Below, one piece after another: positions 24,859-32,789 of a DNA stretch of 46,355 bases. Origin of the DNA: DASWIP01 sp036397635 (lineage in GTDB: Bacteria > Actinomycetota > AC-67); assembly GCA_036397635.1 (NCBI GenBank), contig DASWIP010000019.1, forward strand, positions 1 through 46,355, in the 5' to 3' direction. A program made the translations under genes and the position numbers. The notes beneath the pieces are model-generated. The model had not been told where the DNA came from. It saw only the letters and a program-made list of their open reading frames with translations, and did not search any database. Numbering within the stretch: the first letter of the stretch is position 1; the number at the start of each line of letters is the position of its first letter.

Positions 24859-25800
24859 ATGATCGTGGTCCTGGCAGGCGGCGTCGGCGCCGCGCGCTTC
24901 CTGCGCGGCGCCGTGCGCGTCGTGCCTCCCACCGAGATCACGGTCGTCGGGAACACCGGAGATGACATCGATATCTACGGTGTTCACGTCAGCCCCGACC
25001 TGGACATCGTGACCTACATGCTCGCGGACGTCTTCGACGAGCAGCGCGGCTTCGGCCTGCGCGGCGACACGCACATGGTCATGGATGCGCTCGCCGAGCT
25101 GGGTGAGCCCACCTGGTTCGCGCTGGGCGACCGGGACTTGGCGGTCTGCGCGGCGCGCACCGGCCGGCTGGCGGCGGGCGAGTCACTGTCTGCGATCACG
25201 GCGGACATCGCGAAGCGCTTCGGCGTCCGAACGAGGATCCTGCCGATGACCGACGATCCCGTGCACACACGGGTGCGTGTCCTGGACGGCGACACTGAGC
25301 GCGAGATCCACTTCCAGGAGTACTGGGTCCGGCACCGGGCGGGGTTGCCGGCGCGAGAGGTCCGGCTGCACGGCGCATCCAGCGCGACGCCGGCGCCGGG
25401 CGTGCTGAACGCGATCGAGGAGGCCGAGGCGGTGCTGCTCGCGCCGTCCAACCCGGTCGTGTCGATCGGCACCATCCTGGCGGTGCCGGGGATCCGCGAC
25501 GCGATCGCCGCGACGCCGGCGCCGGTGGTCGGGGTCTCTCCCGTGATCGGCGGCAGGGTCGTCCGCGGCATGGCCGACAAGCTTCTGCCCGTGCTCGGTG
25601 CAGAGGTGAGCGCGCGCGGGGTGGCAGGGCTGTACGCCGACCTGCTCGACGGGTTCGTGATCGACGACGCCGACGCCGCCACGGCATCCGACATCGCGGC
25701 GCTGGGGATCCGCGTGGAGACGACCGCGACCCTGATGCACTCCCCCGAGGACGCGGCGCGCCTGGCCAAGGTGGCGCTCACACTGGCAGGCCGTGCGTGA
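24859..25800 (+). CDS. cofD: F420 biosynthesis 2-phospho-L-lactate / phosphoenolpyruvate transferase
   Basis: CofD (FbiA) transfers a phospholactyl or, in mycobacteria, phosphoenolpyruvyl group from its guanylylated donor to FO, giving F420-0 or dehydro-F420-0. The 313-residue protein shows the family N-terminus MIVVLAGGVGAARFLRG, VVGNTGDDIDIYGVHVSPDLD, and GDRDLAVCAARTGRL. A later segment carries LLAPSNPVVSIGTIL and VGVSPVIGG. The ATG at 24859 is placed eight bases after a -10 element, suggesting a leaderless message. It overlaps cofE by four bases (GTGA). The guanylyltransferase CofC/FbiD needed to activate the donor is not in this window. Confidence 0.95.
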   Translation: MIVVLAGGVGAARFLRGAVRVVPPTEITVVGNTGDDIDIYGVHVSPDLDIVTYMLADVFDEQRGFGLRGDTHMVMDALAELGEPTWFALGDRDLAVCAARTGRLAAGESLSAITADIAKRFGVRTRILPMTDDPVHTRVRVLDGDTEREIHFQEYWVRHRAGLPAREVRLHGASSATPAPGVLNAIEEAEAVLLAPSNPVVSIGTILAVPGIRDAIAATPAPVVGVSPVIGGRVVRGMADKLLPVLGAEVSARGVAGLYADLLDGFVIDDADAATASDIAALGIRVETTATLMHSPEDAARLAKVALTLAGRA

Positions 25801-26492
25801 CCAGCATCGAGATCGTCCCCGTGCTCGGGATCCCCGAGATCGCCGAGGGCGACGACATCGCAGGGCTGATCAGCGCGCGCGCCGCGCTGCTCGACGGTGA
25901 CGTGGTCGTGGTCGCGCAGAAGATCGTGTCGAAGGCCGAGGGGCGCATCGTGAAGGTCGATCCGGCGCGGCGCGCGGAGGAGCGTGAGCGTTTGATCGAG
26001 CAGGAGGCCGTCGAGGTGCTCGCCCGGCGGGGCGACCTGGTGATCGCGCGCACCCGACACGGGTTCGTCTGCGCGGCGGCCGGGGTCGATGCCTCCAACG
26101 TCCCGCCCGACCGGATCGCGCTGCTGCCCGAGGATCCAGACGCGAGCGCGAGGCGGATCCGGGCCGGGCTGCGAGCCTCCGGCGGGGTCGACGTTGGCGT
26201 CATCGTCGCGGACACGTTCGGGCGACCCTGGCGGATCGGCCAGACCAACGTGGCGCTGGGCGTGGCCGGCATCCGACCGGTCCGGGACCATCGCGGCGCG
26301 AAGGATGGATACGGTCAGGTGCTCGAGGCGACCGTGATCGCGGTGGCCGACGAGATCGCCGGGGCAGCCGAGCTGGTGATGGGCAAGCTCGACGGCATCC
26401 CCGCGGCGGTGGTCCGGGGCCTCGAGGGGCTCGCCGGCGATGGGGCGGCTCTCGAGCTGGTGAGGGCCCCCGCCGAGGATCTGTTCGGGTGA
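25797..26492 (+). CDS. cofE: Coenzyme F420-0:L-glutamate ligase, single domain
   Basis: CofE adds L-glutamate residues to F420-0, using GTP, to build the polyglutamyl tail. The 231-residue product corresponds to the ligase domain alone: VPVLGIPEIAEGDDIAGLI at the start, VVVAQKIVSKAEGRIV, the ADTFGRPWRIGQTNVALGVAG region, and AELVMGKLDGIPAAVVRGL. Mycobacterial and many other actinobacterial homologues (FbiB) carry an extra C-terminal FMN-binding domain of about 200 residues that reduces dehydro-F420-0; that domain is absent here. The GTG at 25797-25799 overlaps the cofD stop. No stop-codon damage is visible, so this is a natural short form, as in archaea. Confidence 0.95.
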   Translation: MTSIEIVPVLGIPEIAEGDDIAGLISARAALLDGDVVVVAQKIVSKAEGRIVKVDPARRAEERERLIEQEAVEVLARRGDLVIARTRHGFVCAAAGVDASNVPPDRIALLPEDPDASARRIRAGLRASGGVDVGVIVADTFGRPWRIGQTNVALGVAGIRPVRDHRGAKDGYGQVLEATVIAVADEIAGAAELVMGKLDGIPAAVVRGLEGLAGDGAALELVRAPAEDLFG

Positions 26493-26595
26493 CCGCGCCT
26501 GGGCGGCCGCGAGCTTTGGGGAGGGCTCCAGGCAGCATCCGGCGAAGGCTGGCATCCTAAGGGGTCACAACCCGAGCCCGACGTGGAGGTATGAC

Positions 26596-27267
26596 GTGGC
26601 AGACAGGATGACCAAGAAGGAGAAGCGCGAGGCGGCCAAGCGCGCGCGCATGGAAGCCCAGCGGCGCGCGGCGAAGCAGCGCGTGAAGCGGCGCATCTTC
26701 AGCGGCGGGGCCGTCGTGGTCGTGATCGCCCTGGTCGTCTTCTTCGTCATCCAGGCCCAACAGGGAAGCCGCGAGCGCATCGAGGCGCTCAACACCCTGG
26801 CGCAAGAAGGGAACTGCTCGACCCTGGAGAGCCACAGCGAAGAGGGTCGCAGCCACGTTCCCGAGACAGCGCCGGTGAACTACAGCACGAATCCGCCCAC
26901 CTCCGGCGACCACTTCGGGGGAACCTCGACGACCGGCGTCCACACCACGCCGCCACCGGACGGAAACCTGGTGCACAACATGGAGCACGGACACGTCATC
27001 TTCTGGTACCAGCCATCGGCCGATCCCGGCGTAGCGAGCGCGCTGACAGAAGTGGTGCTGAAGGATCCGACCCGGCGCCTGCTCGTACCGCGCGAGAGCA
27101 TGCCGCAGCCGGTCGCCTTCACCGTGTGGGGCACCTCGATGACCTGCGACGGAACAGCGTCGGCCGAGAAGATCGCGGCCACGGCTGAGGAGTTCGCCAA
27201 GGTCGAGGGCGGCAAGGGGCCGGAGGGCGACCTGCCGGGCCAGCCGGGTCCGATGACCGGCGGCTAA
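26596..27267 (+). CDS. DUF3105 family membrane-anchored protein
   Basis: A 223-residue protein with a highly charged cytoplasmic N-terminus (MTKKEKREAAKRARMEAQRR type), one transmembrane helix at about 36-54 (GGAVVVVIALVVFFVIQAQ), and an extracytoplasmic DUF3105 domain. Signature parts are YSTNPPTSGDHFGG, GNLVHNMEHGHVIFWYQP, and PVAFTVWGTSMTCDG. The conserved His residues in TSGDHF and NMEHGH suggest metal binding (inference). Function is unknown. The GTG at 26596-26598 has GGAGG six bases upstream; an out-of-frame ATG at 26591 is not the start. It stands 103 bases after cofE and ends near a strong hairpin facing the protease gene. Confidence 0.88.
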   Translation: MADRMTKKEKREAAKRARMEAQRRAAKQRVKRRIFSGGAVVVVIALVVFFVIQAQQGSRERIEALNTLAQEGNCSTLESHSEEGRSHVPETAPVNYSTNPPTSGDHFGGTSTTGVHTTPPPDGNLVHNMEHGHVIFWYQPSADPGVASALTEVVLKDPTRRLLVPRESMPQPVAFTVWGTSMTCDGTASAEKIAATAEEFAKVEGGKGPEGDLPGQPGPMTGG

Positions 27268-27335
27268 AGCGCCGGTCGCACGACCGCCGGGTGAGATCCG
27301 AGGTCCTCCGACCTGGAGGACTTGTTCCCCAGGAT

Positions 27336-27369
27336 GTGTGCGTGTGCCGTCAGAGTTGCACACGCACAC
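27336..27369. terminator. Bidirectional hairpin between converging genes
   Basis: GTGTGCGTGTGC (27336-27347) and GCACACGCACAC (27358-27369) make a perfect 12-bp stem with a 10-base loop. It lies between the DUF3105 gene and the converging protease gene. A smaller hairpin GTCCTCC/GGAGGAC (27303-27309/27315-27321) precedes it. Confidence 0.7.
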
Positions 27370-27449
27370 CTTCCCGAGCAGCGCACATGTTCGGCGCGGC
27401 CGCCCGGACAACGAGAGGATCCGCCCGAAACGGTGCGGCGATGGGGCCG

Positions 27450-27503
27450 CTTACAGGACCAGCGTCGCTTGCAAGACCAGCGTCGCTTACAGCACCAGCG
27501 TCG
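27450..27503. repeat. Three 18-bp repeats spanning the protease stop codon
   Basis: Units at 27450-27467, 27468-27485 and 27486-27503 share CTTACAGGACCAGCGTCG-like sequence. The third contains the protease stop (TAA, 27487-27489); on the minus strand each unit reads ACG CTG GTN then a Leu codon and TAA, CAA or TAA. Confidence 0.88.
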
Positions 27504-29412
27504 CCATCTGGGCGAACGCCGGGTTCTGTCCCTCGTCGCGAAGGGTGAGCTTCACGTCGTACGGTCCACGATCGGCGGGGGCCGGCCGCCAGGTAACCGC
27601 CTCCAGGGCGGGCAACGTGATGGTCTTCGGCTCGGATTCGTAGACGACCTGGGTCACGCCAAGGACGGTCCGGGACACCTGGTACGTGTACGTCGCGCTG
27701 CTCGACAGGTCGTCCACGGCACGGAACGAGATCCGAACGCCCTGGCCGGCGACCCCGATCGCGGTCGGAGTGATCGTGAACTCGCGGATCTCGGGCGGGG
27801 TTCGATCCACGAGCAGCACGCCGACCGACGCCGCGCCCCATCGCGTCCCGTCGTACGCGCGCACGTACAGGCGATGCACCCCGGTCTCGAAGGTCAGCGG
27901 CACCTGGATCTCGGCGGTGAGCTGCTCGGACCGCTCGCCGAACGCACCGTCGGCCGCGGACAGCGGGCTGCCGGCACCCGGCGCACCCGGCCGATCGAGG
28001 AAGTACTCGGCGGCGGTGACGATCGTCGGTGAGACGGCCGTCGCGACCGCGGTGACCGTGCTGGTGCCGCCGATGTTGCGCGGGATCGATGCGAGCACTC
28101 GGTTGACGACCGGGCCGTTCCCGTCTCGTAGCGCGCGCTCGAAGTTCACCCGTCCGTAGCCGAATCGCTCATCGACGCCGGGGAAGAAGCGGTCGTCATC
28201 GCTGTTGCGCTCGATGAGCGCGCGCACTTGGGCGGGCGTTCGGGCGGGGCTCTGCGCGAACAACAGCGCGGCCAGCGCCGAGACGTGCGGCGCCGCGGTG
28301 CTGGTGCCACACGGCGCGACGCTGATCTTCTCGGCGCGCGACGGATCGAGCGAGACGATGCCAACGCCCGGCGCGGCGACCGACGTGTGGGACGAGTAGT
28401 TCGAGCACACGCCCGGCCGGTCGGCGACGTCCACGGCGGTCACCGCCATCACCTCATCGTGCCAGGCCGGATAGAAGGGCTGATTGCTGGCGTTGTTCCC
28501 GGCAGCAGCGACCACGAGCGCCCCGGCGCTGTTCGCACGGAAGATCGCGTCCTGCACCGCCGAGGAGCTCCCGCCGATCCCGAGCGAGAGATTGATCACT
28601 TTCACGCCCAGCGACGCGGCGTAGTCGATGCCGGCGGCGAGCCACCCCGCGTTCGTGGCGCCGTTGCCGTCGACCACGGTCACCGGCACGATGGTCGCGC
28701 GATAGCCGAGACCGGCGATGTCGGTTCCGTTGTGCGCGGCAGCTCCGAGGATGCCGGCGACGAACGAGCCGTGGTAGCTGGCGGTCCCATGCAGCTGGGC
28801 CTCCGGGACGAAGTCCTCCGCGAGGTCGAGCGCGAGCTGCCCGCCGTCCGACACGTCGGCCGGCCGGTCCTTCGGCGTCGGCGACGGGTTCGCCCAGTCC
28901 GCGAGGTTCACGTCGATCTTGGTGTCGAGCACCGCCACCAGAAGCTGGCTCACGGATCGCTTCTCGTCGGCCGTGTAGAAGCGGCCCGGCACGACATCCC
29001 AGCCGGCGAGCGCGTTGACCGCGTCGATGTTCCACTGGCGCGCGCCATTGAGGCATCCGAGGTAACAGCGGTCGTTCGGGGTGAGCGCGACGGCACCTGT
29101 GTAGTTCGGCTCGGCATCGGCGACGGCTGGATGGCTCCCGAGGCGCGCGAGCGCGCCGCGCGCGCCGAGGGAGGCGCCAAGGCGGACGACATCCCAGCCG
29201 ATACCGGGGATCGGCAACTCGATGCGGCCGCCGATCGCGGCCAGCGCGTCCGCGCGCTGCTCGCGTGTCGCAGTACGCCGGAACTTGACCAGAACCCGGT
29301 CGTTCAGCGCGGGCGCGTCGATCGCCGGTAGCTCCGATCCACGGACGGGTGCGACCGCCGCGATCATCACGATCGCGACCAGCAGCCCCACCGTCTTGCG
29401 GATCCCCATCAT
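27487..29412 (-). CDS. Secreted subtilisin-like (S8) serine peptidase
   Basis: A 641-residue exported protease. A signal peptide covers about 1-25 (KTVGLLVAIVMIAAVAPVRG). Residues about 38-105 (RVLVKFRRTATREQRADAL ... VADAEPNY) resemble an I9-type inhibitor propeptide. The catalytic domain follows: D163 in VAVLDTKID, H214 in YHGSFVAG, oxyanion N306 in AAAGNN, and S371 in CGTSTAAPHVSA. From about 430 two Ig-like or beta-sandwich modules follow, often used for substrate or wall binding. The start is ATG at 29410-29412 or the next codon. It is probably released or bound at the cell surface. Its 3' end carries the 18-bp duplication. Confidence 0.94.
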   Translation of the reverse strand: MMGIRKTVGLLVAIVMIAAVAPVRGSELPAIDAPALNDRVLVKFRRTATREQRADALAAIGGRIELPIPGIGWDVVRLGASLGARGALARLGSHPAVADAEPNYTGAVALTPNDRCYLGCLNGARQWNIDAVNALAGWDVVPGRFYTADEKRSVSQLLVAVLDTKIDVNLADWANPSPTPKDRPADVSDGGQLALDLAEDFVPEAQLHGTASYHGSFVAGILGAAAHNGTDIAGLGYRATIVPVTVVDGNGATNAGWLAAGIDYAASLGVKVINLSLGIGGSSSAVQDAIFRANSAGALVVAAAGNNASNQPFYPAWHDEVMAVTAVDVADRPGVCSNYSSHTSVAAPGVGIVSLDPSRAEKISVAPCGTSTAAPHVSALAALLFAQSPARTPAQVRALIERNSDDDRFFPGVDERFGYGRVNFERALRDGNGPVVNRVLASIPRNIGGTSTVTAVATAVSPTIVTAAEYFLDRPGAPGAGSPLSAADGAFGERSEQLTAEIQVPLTFETGVHRLYVRAYDGTRWGAASVGVLLVDRTPPEIREFTITPTAIGVAGQGVRISFRAVDDLSSSATYTYQVSRTVLGVTQVVYESEPKTITLPALEAVTWRPAPADRGPYDVKLTLRDEGQNPAFAQMATLVL

Positions 29413-29477
29413 CGGCCGCTCCGCTCCTTCACGGTCTGGTCAACAGCGGCCGATCAAGCCGCCCGGTGGGCGCCCGG

Positions 29478-29500
29478 ATGGCCCGGCGACGCCGGGCCAT
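29478..29500. terminator. Perfect hairpin between the two secreted-protein genes
   Basis: ATGGCCCGGCG (29478-29488) and CGCCGGGCCAT (29490-29500) are exact inverted repeats around one base; 3-5 central bases would form the loop. It is 64 bases past the stop of the gene at 29564 and before the protease start. A CCAT/CCATCC microsatellite follows at 29500-29520. Confidence 0.6.
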
Positions 29501-29563
29501 CCAGCCATCCATCCATCCCGGCCCCGGAGCGACCCGAGGACCGGCCCCTATCGCGATCAGTTC

Positions 29564-31045
29564 TTATGCGCAGTACCGTGCGGCGACCACGTTGCCGATC
29601 GTGATCTCTGAGTTCGGCACGCGCTGACCGGAGCTGACCGCTCCGACCGCTGCCGCCTGATCCGGGATCACGATCTTGAACGCGCTGGCCTCGACGCGCC
29701 TGGTCGTCGGTGAGGTCGTCAGTGCGTGCGCGATGATCCTGAGCTGCCCCGGCGAGTCGTGGATGATGTGGTTCGGGGCGTATCCGTCCTCGAGCGTGTG
29801 GGTGGTCTCCTGCGGCGAGACCCCCGGGACGCCCTGACCGGTGTAGGTGACCTTGATCACGGCGTCCTCCAGGCTCAGCCTGGAAGTCGTGGTCGAGCAG
29901 CTCGCCGTCGCCCGCTGCACGAGCCCGTGGGCGGTGATCTGGATCGTGAATCGGTTCAGCGGATCGACCATCACCACGTTGACGCCGCTCAAGCGCGCCG
30001 TCGAGAGGGTCGAGCCGTCGACGCCGCGAGTGCGCAGGTCGGCGCCGGCGGAGAAGCGCTCGCTCGCGAACGGGTCGAACGCCTCGATGACCGCATCGTC
30101 GAAACCGTCGTGGTCGTGGTAGCGGAAGCCGGTATCGGAGACCTTGACCAGGCTGGTGAGCTGCGCGCCGGCGCCGTTACGCACGCCGCTGAAGTCGATC
30201 CCGGCCTCGGCGAAGACGTCGATCGCGCTCGCGCGGCCCTCGTAGGCCTCACGGCCGACCACGATCAGGTCGTCGAACCACGCGCGCGCGCCCGAGGTCC
30301 GCAGCCCGATCGCGCCGCGGTCGAACGGCAAACCCGGGAATGGATCGACGGTGGTCGGGAAGTCGCCGCTCGGGCGGTCGACGTGATCGATCACCAGCCG
30401 GCCGTCCACGAATGCCTGGATATGTCCCCCGGACATGACCACCTTGTAGTCGTGGGGCATCTTCAGGTCGAAACGCGTGTTCGCGATCTTGTTGGTCAAC
30501 ATGAAGTAGCCGTTGCCGACCCGCTTGAACAGGATGAAGGCCTGGCCGGTCGTGAACGGCCCGATGATGCCGGTCTTGGCGGCGGTGAAAAGGTAGAGGT
30601 TGTCGGGGTCGGCGGTCGCGTCCTCGCGGATCGGGGCACGGAAGATCATCCCGACGCTGGCGCCGGGCGTGTCGTCGAGCAGCGCCGCCGTCACCTGGGC
30701 GGTGAACTCGCGGAACTCCCGGCCGCGCACGAACAGGATCGGTTCGTTGGGGGTTGCCGCCCGTGAATCCTGAACCAGCACGCGCCGAGCGCCGGCTTGG
30801 TTGATCGCGCCGAGGGCCGGCGCGTTCAGCGTGGCGATGTCGCTGACGCTCCACGAACCCGATCGCACCTCGTAATTGTCTCCCGGCGTCGCGGCCACCG
30901 GACCGAGCGTCTCGTAGGAATCCGAGAAGCCGTCTCTTGTCGCGTGCGCGCTTCCGAGCCCGGGCGCCAAGATCGCGATGCACAACGCGAGCAGCGCGAG
31001 GCCCTTGCCGGTCCTCGCGTGCATCGATCGCGTGCGTCGACTCAT
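29564..31045 (-). CDS. Secreted beta-rich protein, possibly LamG-like plus anchor domain
   Basis: A 493-residue protein with a clear signal peptide (about 12-36, GLALLALCIAILAPGLGSAHA). Residues about 40-265 look like a concanavalin/LamG-type beta sandwich, as in secreted sugar-binding proteins: ending segments KMPHDYKVVMSGGHIQAFVDG and FDRGAIGLRTSGARAWFDDLIV are typical. The C-terminal part (ARLSGVNVVMVDPLNRFTI ... VEASAFKIVIPD) resembles choice-of-anchor domains, which is less certain. Only two cysteines occur outside the signal peptide, one near the end (RYCA). The ATG at 31043-31045 follows an AGGA site; an upstream start at 31072 is possible. Likely a surface or extracellular binding protein; the ligand is unknown. 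Confidence 0.75.
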   Translation of the reverse strand: MSRRTRSMHARTGKGLALLALCIAILAPGLGSAHATRDGFSDSYETLGPVAATPGDNYEVRSGSWSVSDIATLNAPALGAINQAGARRVLVQDSRAATPNEPILFVRGREFREFTAQVTAALLDDTPGASVGMIFRAPIREDATADPDNLYLFTAAKTGIIGPFTTGQAFILFKRVGNGYFMLTNKIANTRFDLKMPHDYKVVMSGGHIQAFVDGRLVIDHVDRPSGDFPTTVDPFPGLPFDRGAIGLRTSGARAWFDDLIVVGREAYEGRASAIDVFAEAGIDFSGVRNGAGAQLTSLVKVSDTGFRYHDHDGFDDAVIEAFDPFASERFSAGADLRTRGVDGSTLSTARLSGVNVVMVDPLNRFTIQITAHGLVQRATASCSTTTSRLSLEDAVIKVTYTGQGVPGVSPQETTHTLEDGYAPNHIIHDSPGQLRIIAHALTTSPTTRRVEASAFKIVIPDQAAAVGAVSSGQRVPNSEITIGNVVAARYCA

Positions 31046-31266
31046 CCGCTGGTCCTGCCCATGGGTATGCACATCGAGCTACGGATTCGCCTCGCACGCG
31101 CTCGCTCCCTGCACGTTTCCGCTGCTCACGGTGCATGTTTACCGGGGCGAAGCGGCCCGTGTGGGCAACGGTGCGAAACCGGCAAGACGGGACGCGGGAC
31201 GGTCAATCGGGACGATGCGACACCGACGAACCATGCGCAAGGCCACGCAGCAGACAGAACCGAACG

Positions 31267-32169
31267 TTACGGCACGAGGCCCTCGGGAGCCGGGCCGTAA
31301 CGGCCGGCAAGGCCGTCGTCGATCCCACGCCCGATCGCTCGTGCCACCGCCGGTTCGGCCGCCTCCACCCAGCCACGGTAGCGCCGCTCGATCCTGCGCA
31401 GCGTCGCGGTCTTGAACGGCCAGCGGACGTGCTTGCGCACGATCAAGAAGGAGTTCCGGACGAAGAAGTACTGGTACAGGGGCGAGGCGGCGCGCTGCTC
31501 GCCGAACGATACGCCGCCACGGTGCAGCACCTCGGCGGTAGGCACCAGCACGACCTCGCCGCCCTGCGCGCGCGCGCGCAGGCTCAGATCCACGTCCTCC
31601 CACACCAGGAAGAACCGTTCGTCGAACCCGCCCAGGCGCTCCAGCAGCCCTGCAGGGGCGAGCAGCGCGCTGCCGGTCGCGTAGTCGGCGATCATCGGCT
31701 CGGTCGCGTAGACCGCATCGCGTGGCTCGCCACGGCCTTCGGCGAGCAGCGCGACGTTGCGCAGGTCCACCCGGGTGCGGAAGTGGTCGATCGTTCCGGG
31801 CTGCTCGGCAGAAAGCGATAGGGGGGTCAGGATCGCGGGGGTGTCCCGCCGAGCGGCCGTATCCGCGAGCAGCTGCACGCATCCCGGTTGCACCATCACG
31901 TCGTTGTTCAGGATCAGCACCGCGCCGGCGCCTGCGTCGAGGGCCGCATGGATGCCGAGGTTGTTGCCGCCCGCGTATCCGAGGTTGGCGTCGCTCTCCA
32001 GCAGCGTGACGTCGGTCAGCTCAACACGGAGGCGATCGACGCTTCCGTCACCGCTGGCGTTGTCCACTACGATCACCTGGGTGTCCGGCGCGGTCTCTGC
32101 CAAGCTGCGGACGCAGGCGATCGTGTCGTCCGGACGCCGCCAGTTCAGCACGACGGCGACGATCCTCAC
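31267..32169 (-). CDS. Family 2 glycosyltransferase (rhamnosyltransferase-like)
   Basis: A 300-residue soluble GT-A transferase. VVVLNWRRPDDT opens the nucleotide-binding fold, VIVVDNASGDGS is at about 32-43, the donor/metal motif NND at 88-90, and the acceptor-side WEDVDLSLRARAQG near 187. This resembles the rhamnosyl/galactosyl transferases of cell-surface glycan synthesis (WbbL type). The start is taken as GTG at 32167-32169, which overlaps the acyltransferase stop as GTGA; GTG at 32179 is an alternative. It is the last gene of an eight-gene operon from 38984. The donor sugar is not predictable from sequence. Confidence 0.9.
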   Translation of the reverse strand: MRIVAVVLNWRRPDDTIACVRSLAETAPDTQVIVVDNASGDGSVDRLRVELTDVTLLESDANLGYAGGNNLGIHAALDAGAGAVLILNNDVMVQPGCVQLLADTAARRDTPAILTPLSLSAEQPGTIDHFRTRVDLRNVALLAEGRGEPRDAVYATEPMIADYATGSALLAPAGLLERLGGFDERFFLVWEDVDLSLRARAQGGEVVLVPTAEVLHRGGVSFGEQRAASPLYQYFFVRNSFLIVRKHVRWPFKTATLRRIERRYRGWVEAAEPAVARAIGRGIDDGLAGRYGPAPEGLVP

Positions 32170-32789
32170 GCTCGCTCCCACTCCCCCGTCCGCTCGTTGC
32201 GCCGGCGCAGCACCCGTGCCGGGATCCCTCCGACGATCGAGAATGCAGGCACGTCGGTGGTAACGACCGCGTTCGCACCGACCCAGGAGTTCCGGCCGAT
32301 GCGCACCCCGGGAAGGATCACCGCATGCTCGCCGATCATGCAGCCCTGCTCGAGGATCACCTCAGCGACCCGGAAGGGTTGCTTCTTCAGCGGGCGCTCG
32401 TCGGTCGCGCCGGCGTACTCGTAATGGTGGTCCTCGATGCAGACGCCGGTCGCGATCCCCACATCATCCTCGAGCACGATCCGCGTCATCGCCCCGAAGT
32501 GGCTGAACGAGTTGATCACCACGCGATCGCCGATCTCGATGCGCGCGTCGCGCGTCGGCAGCGGCGGTCCGCCGAGATGCGGGTTGTCGGTGATCACCTC
32601 CAACCGGCAGTAGGGATGGATGGTCGAATGTGAACCGATGAACAGGCGCTGCGGGTTGTACAGCAGCGAGGGCATCCCGACGTGTGAGCCCGGCCCCAAC
32701 GCACCGAACGCCGGCCACGCCTCACGATCCTCGAAGTCGTGGATCCGCCTATGCAGGCGCGCGAGCACGCGCGCGACCGAGCGCCTCAC
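32166..32789 (-). CDS. Hexapeptide-repeat (left-handed beta-helix) acyltransferase
   Basis: A 207-residue member of the LbetaH acyltransferase family. Ile/Val-rich hexad repeats run from about 50 to the C-terminus (IGDRVVINSFSHFGA, VLEDDVGIATGVCI, IGEHAVILPGVRIG, SWVGANAVVTTDV), ending with the family signature FSIVGGIPARVL. A catalytic His is likely in EDHHYEYA. Such enzymes O-acetylate or otherwise acylate sugars of polysaccharides. The start is GTG at 32787-32789, overlapping the methyltransferase stop as GTGA; the longer frame upstream has no homology. It is coupled to the GT2 gene downstream and so probably decorates the same glycan. Confidence 0.92.
   Translation of the reverse strand: MRRSVARVLARLHRRIHDFEDREAWPAFGALGPGSHVGMPSLLYNPQRLFIGSHSTIHPYCRLEVITDNPHLGGPPLPTRDARIEIGDRVVINSFSHFGAMTRIVLEDDVGIATGVCIEDHHYEYAGATDERPLKKQPFRVAEVILEQGCMIGEHAVILPGVRIGRNSWVGANAVVTTDVPAFSIVGGIPARVLRRRNERTGEWERA

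Noticed and set aside
27291..27548. Short plus-strand frames in the hairpin and repeat region
   Set aside because: They translate the 18-bp repeats and a hairpin into repetitive peptides without a start site and run antisense into the protease.
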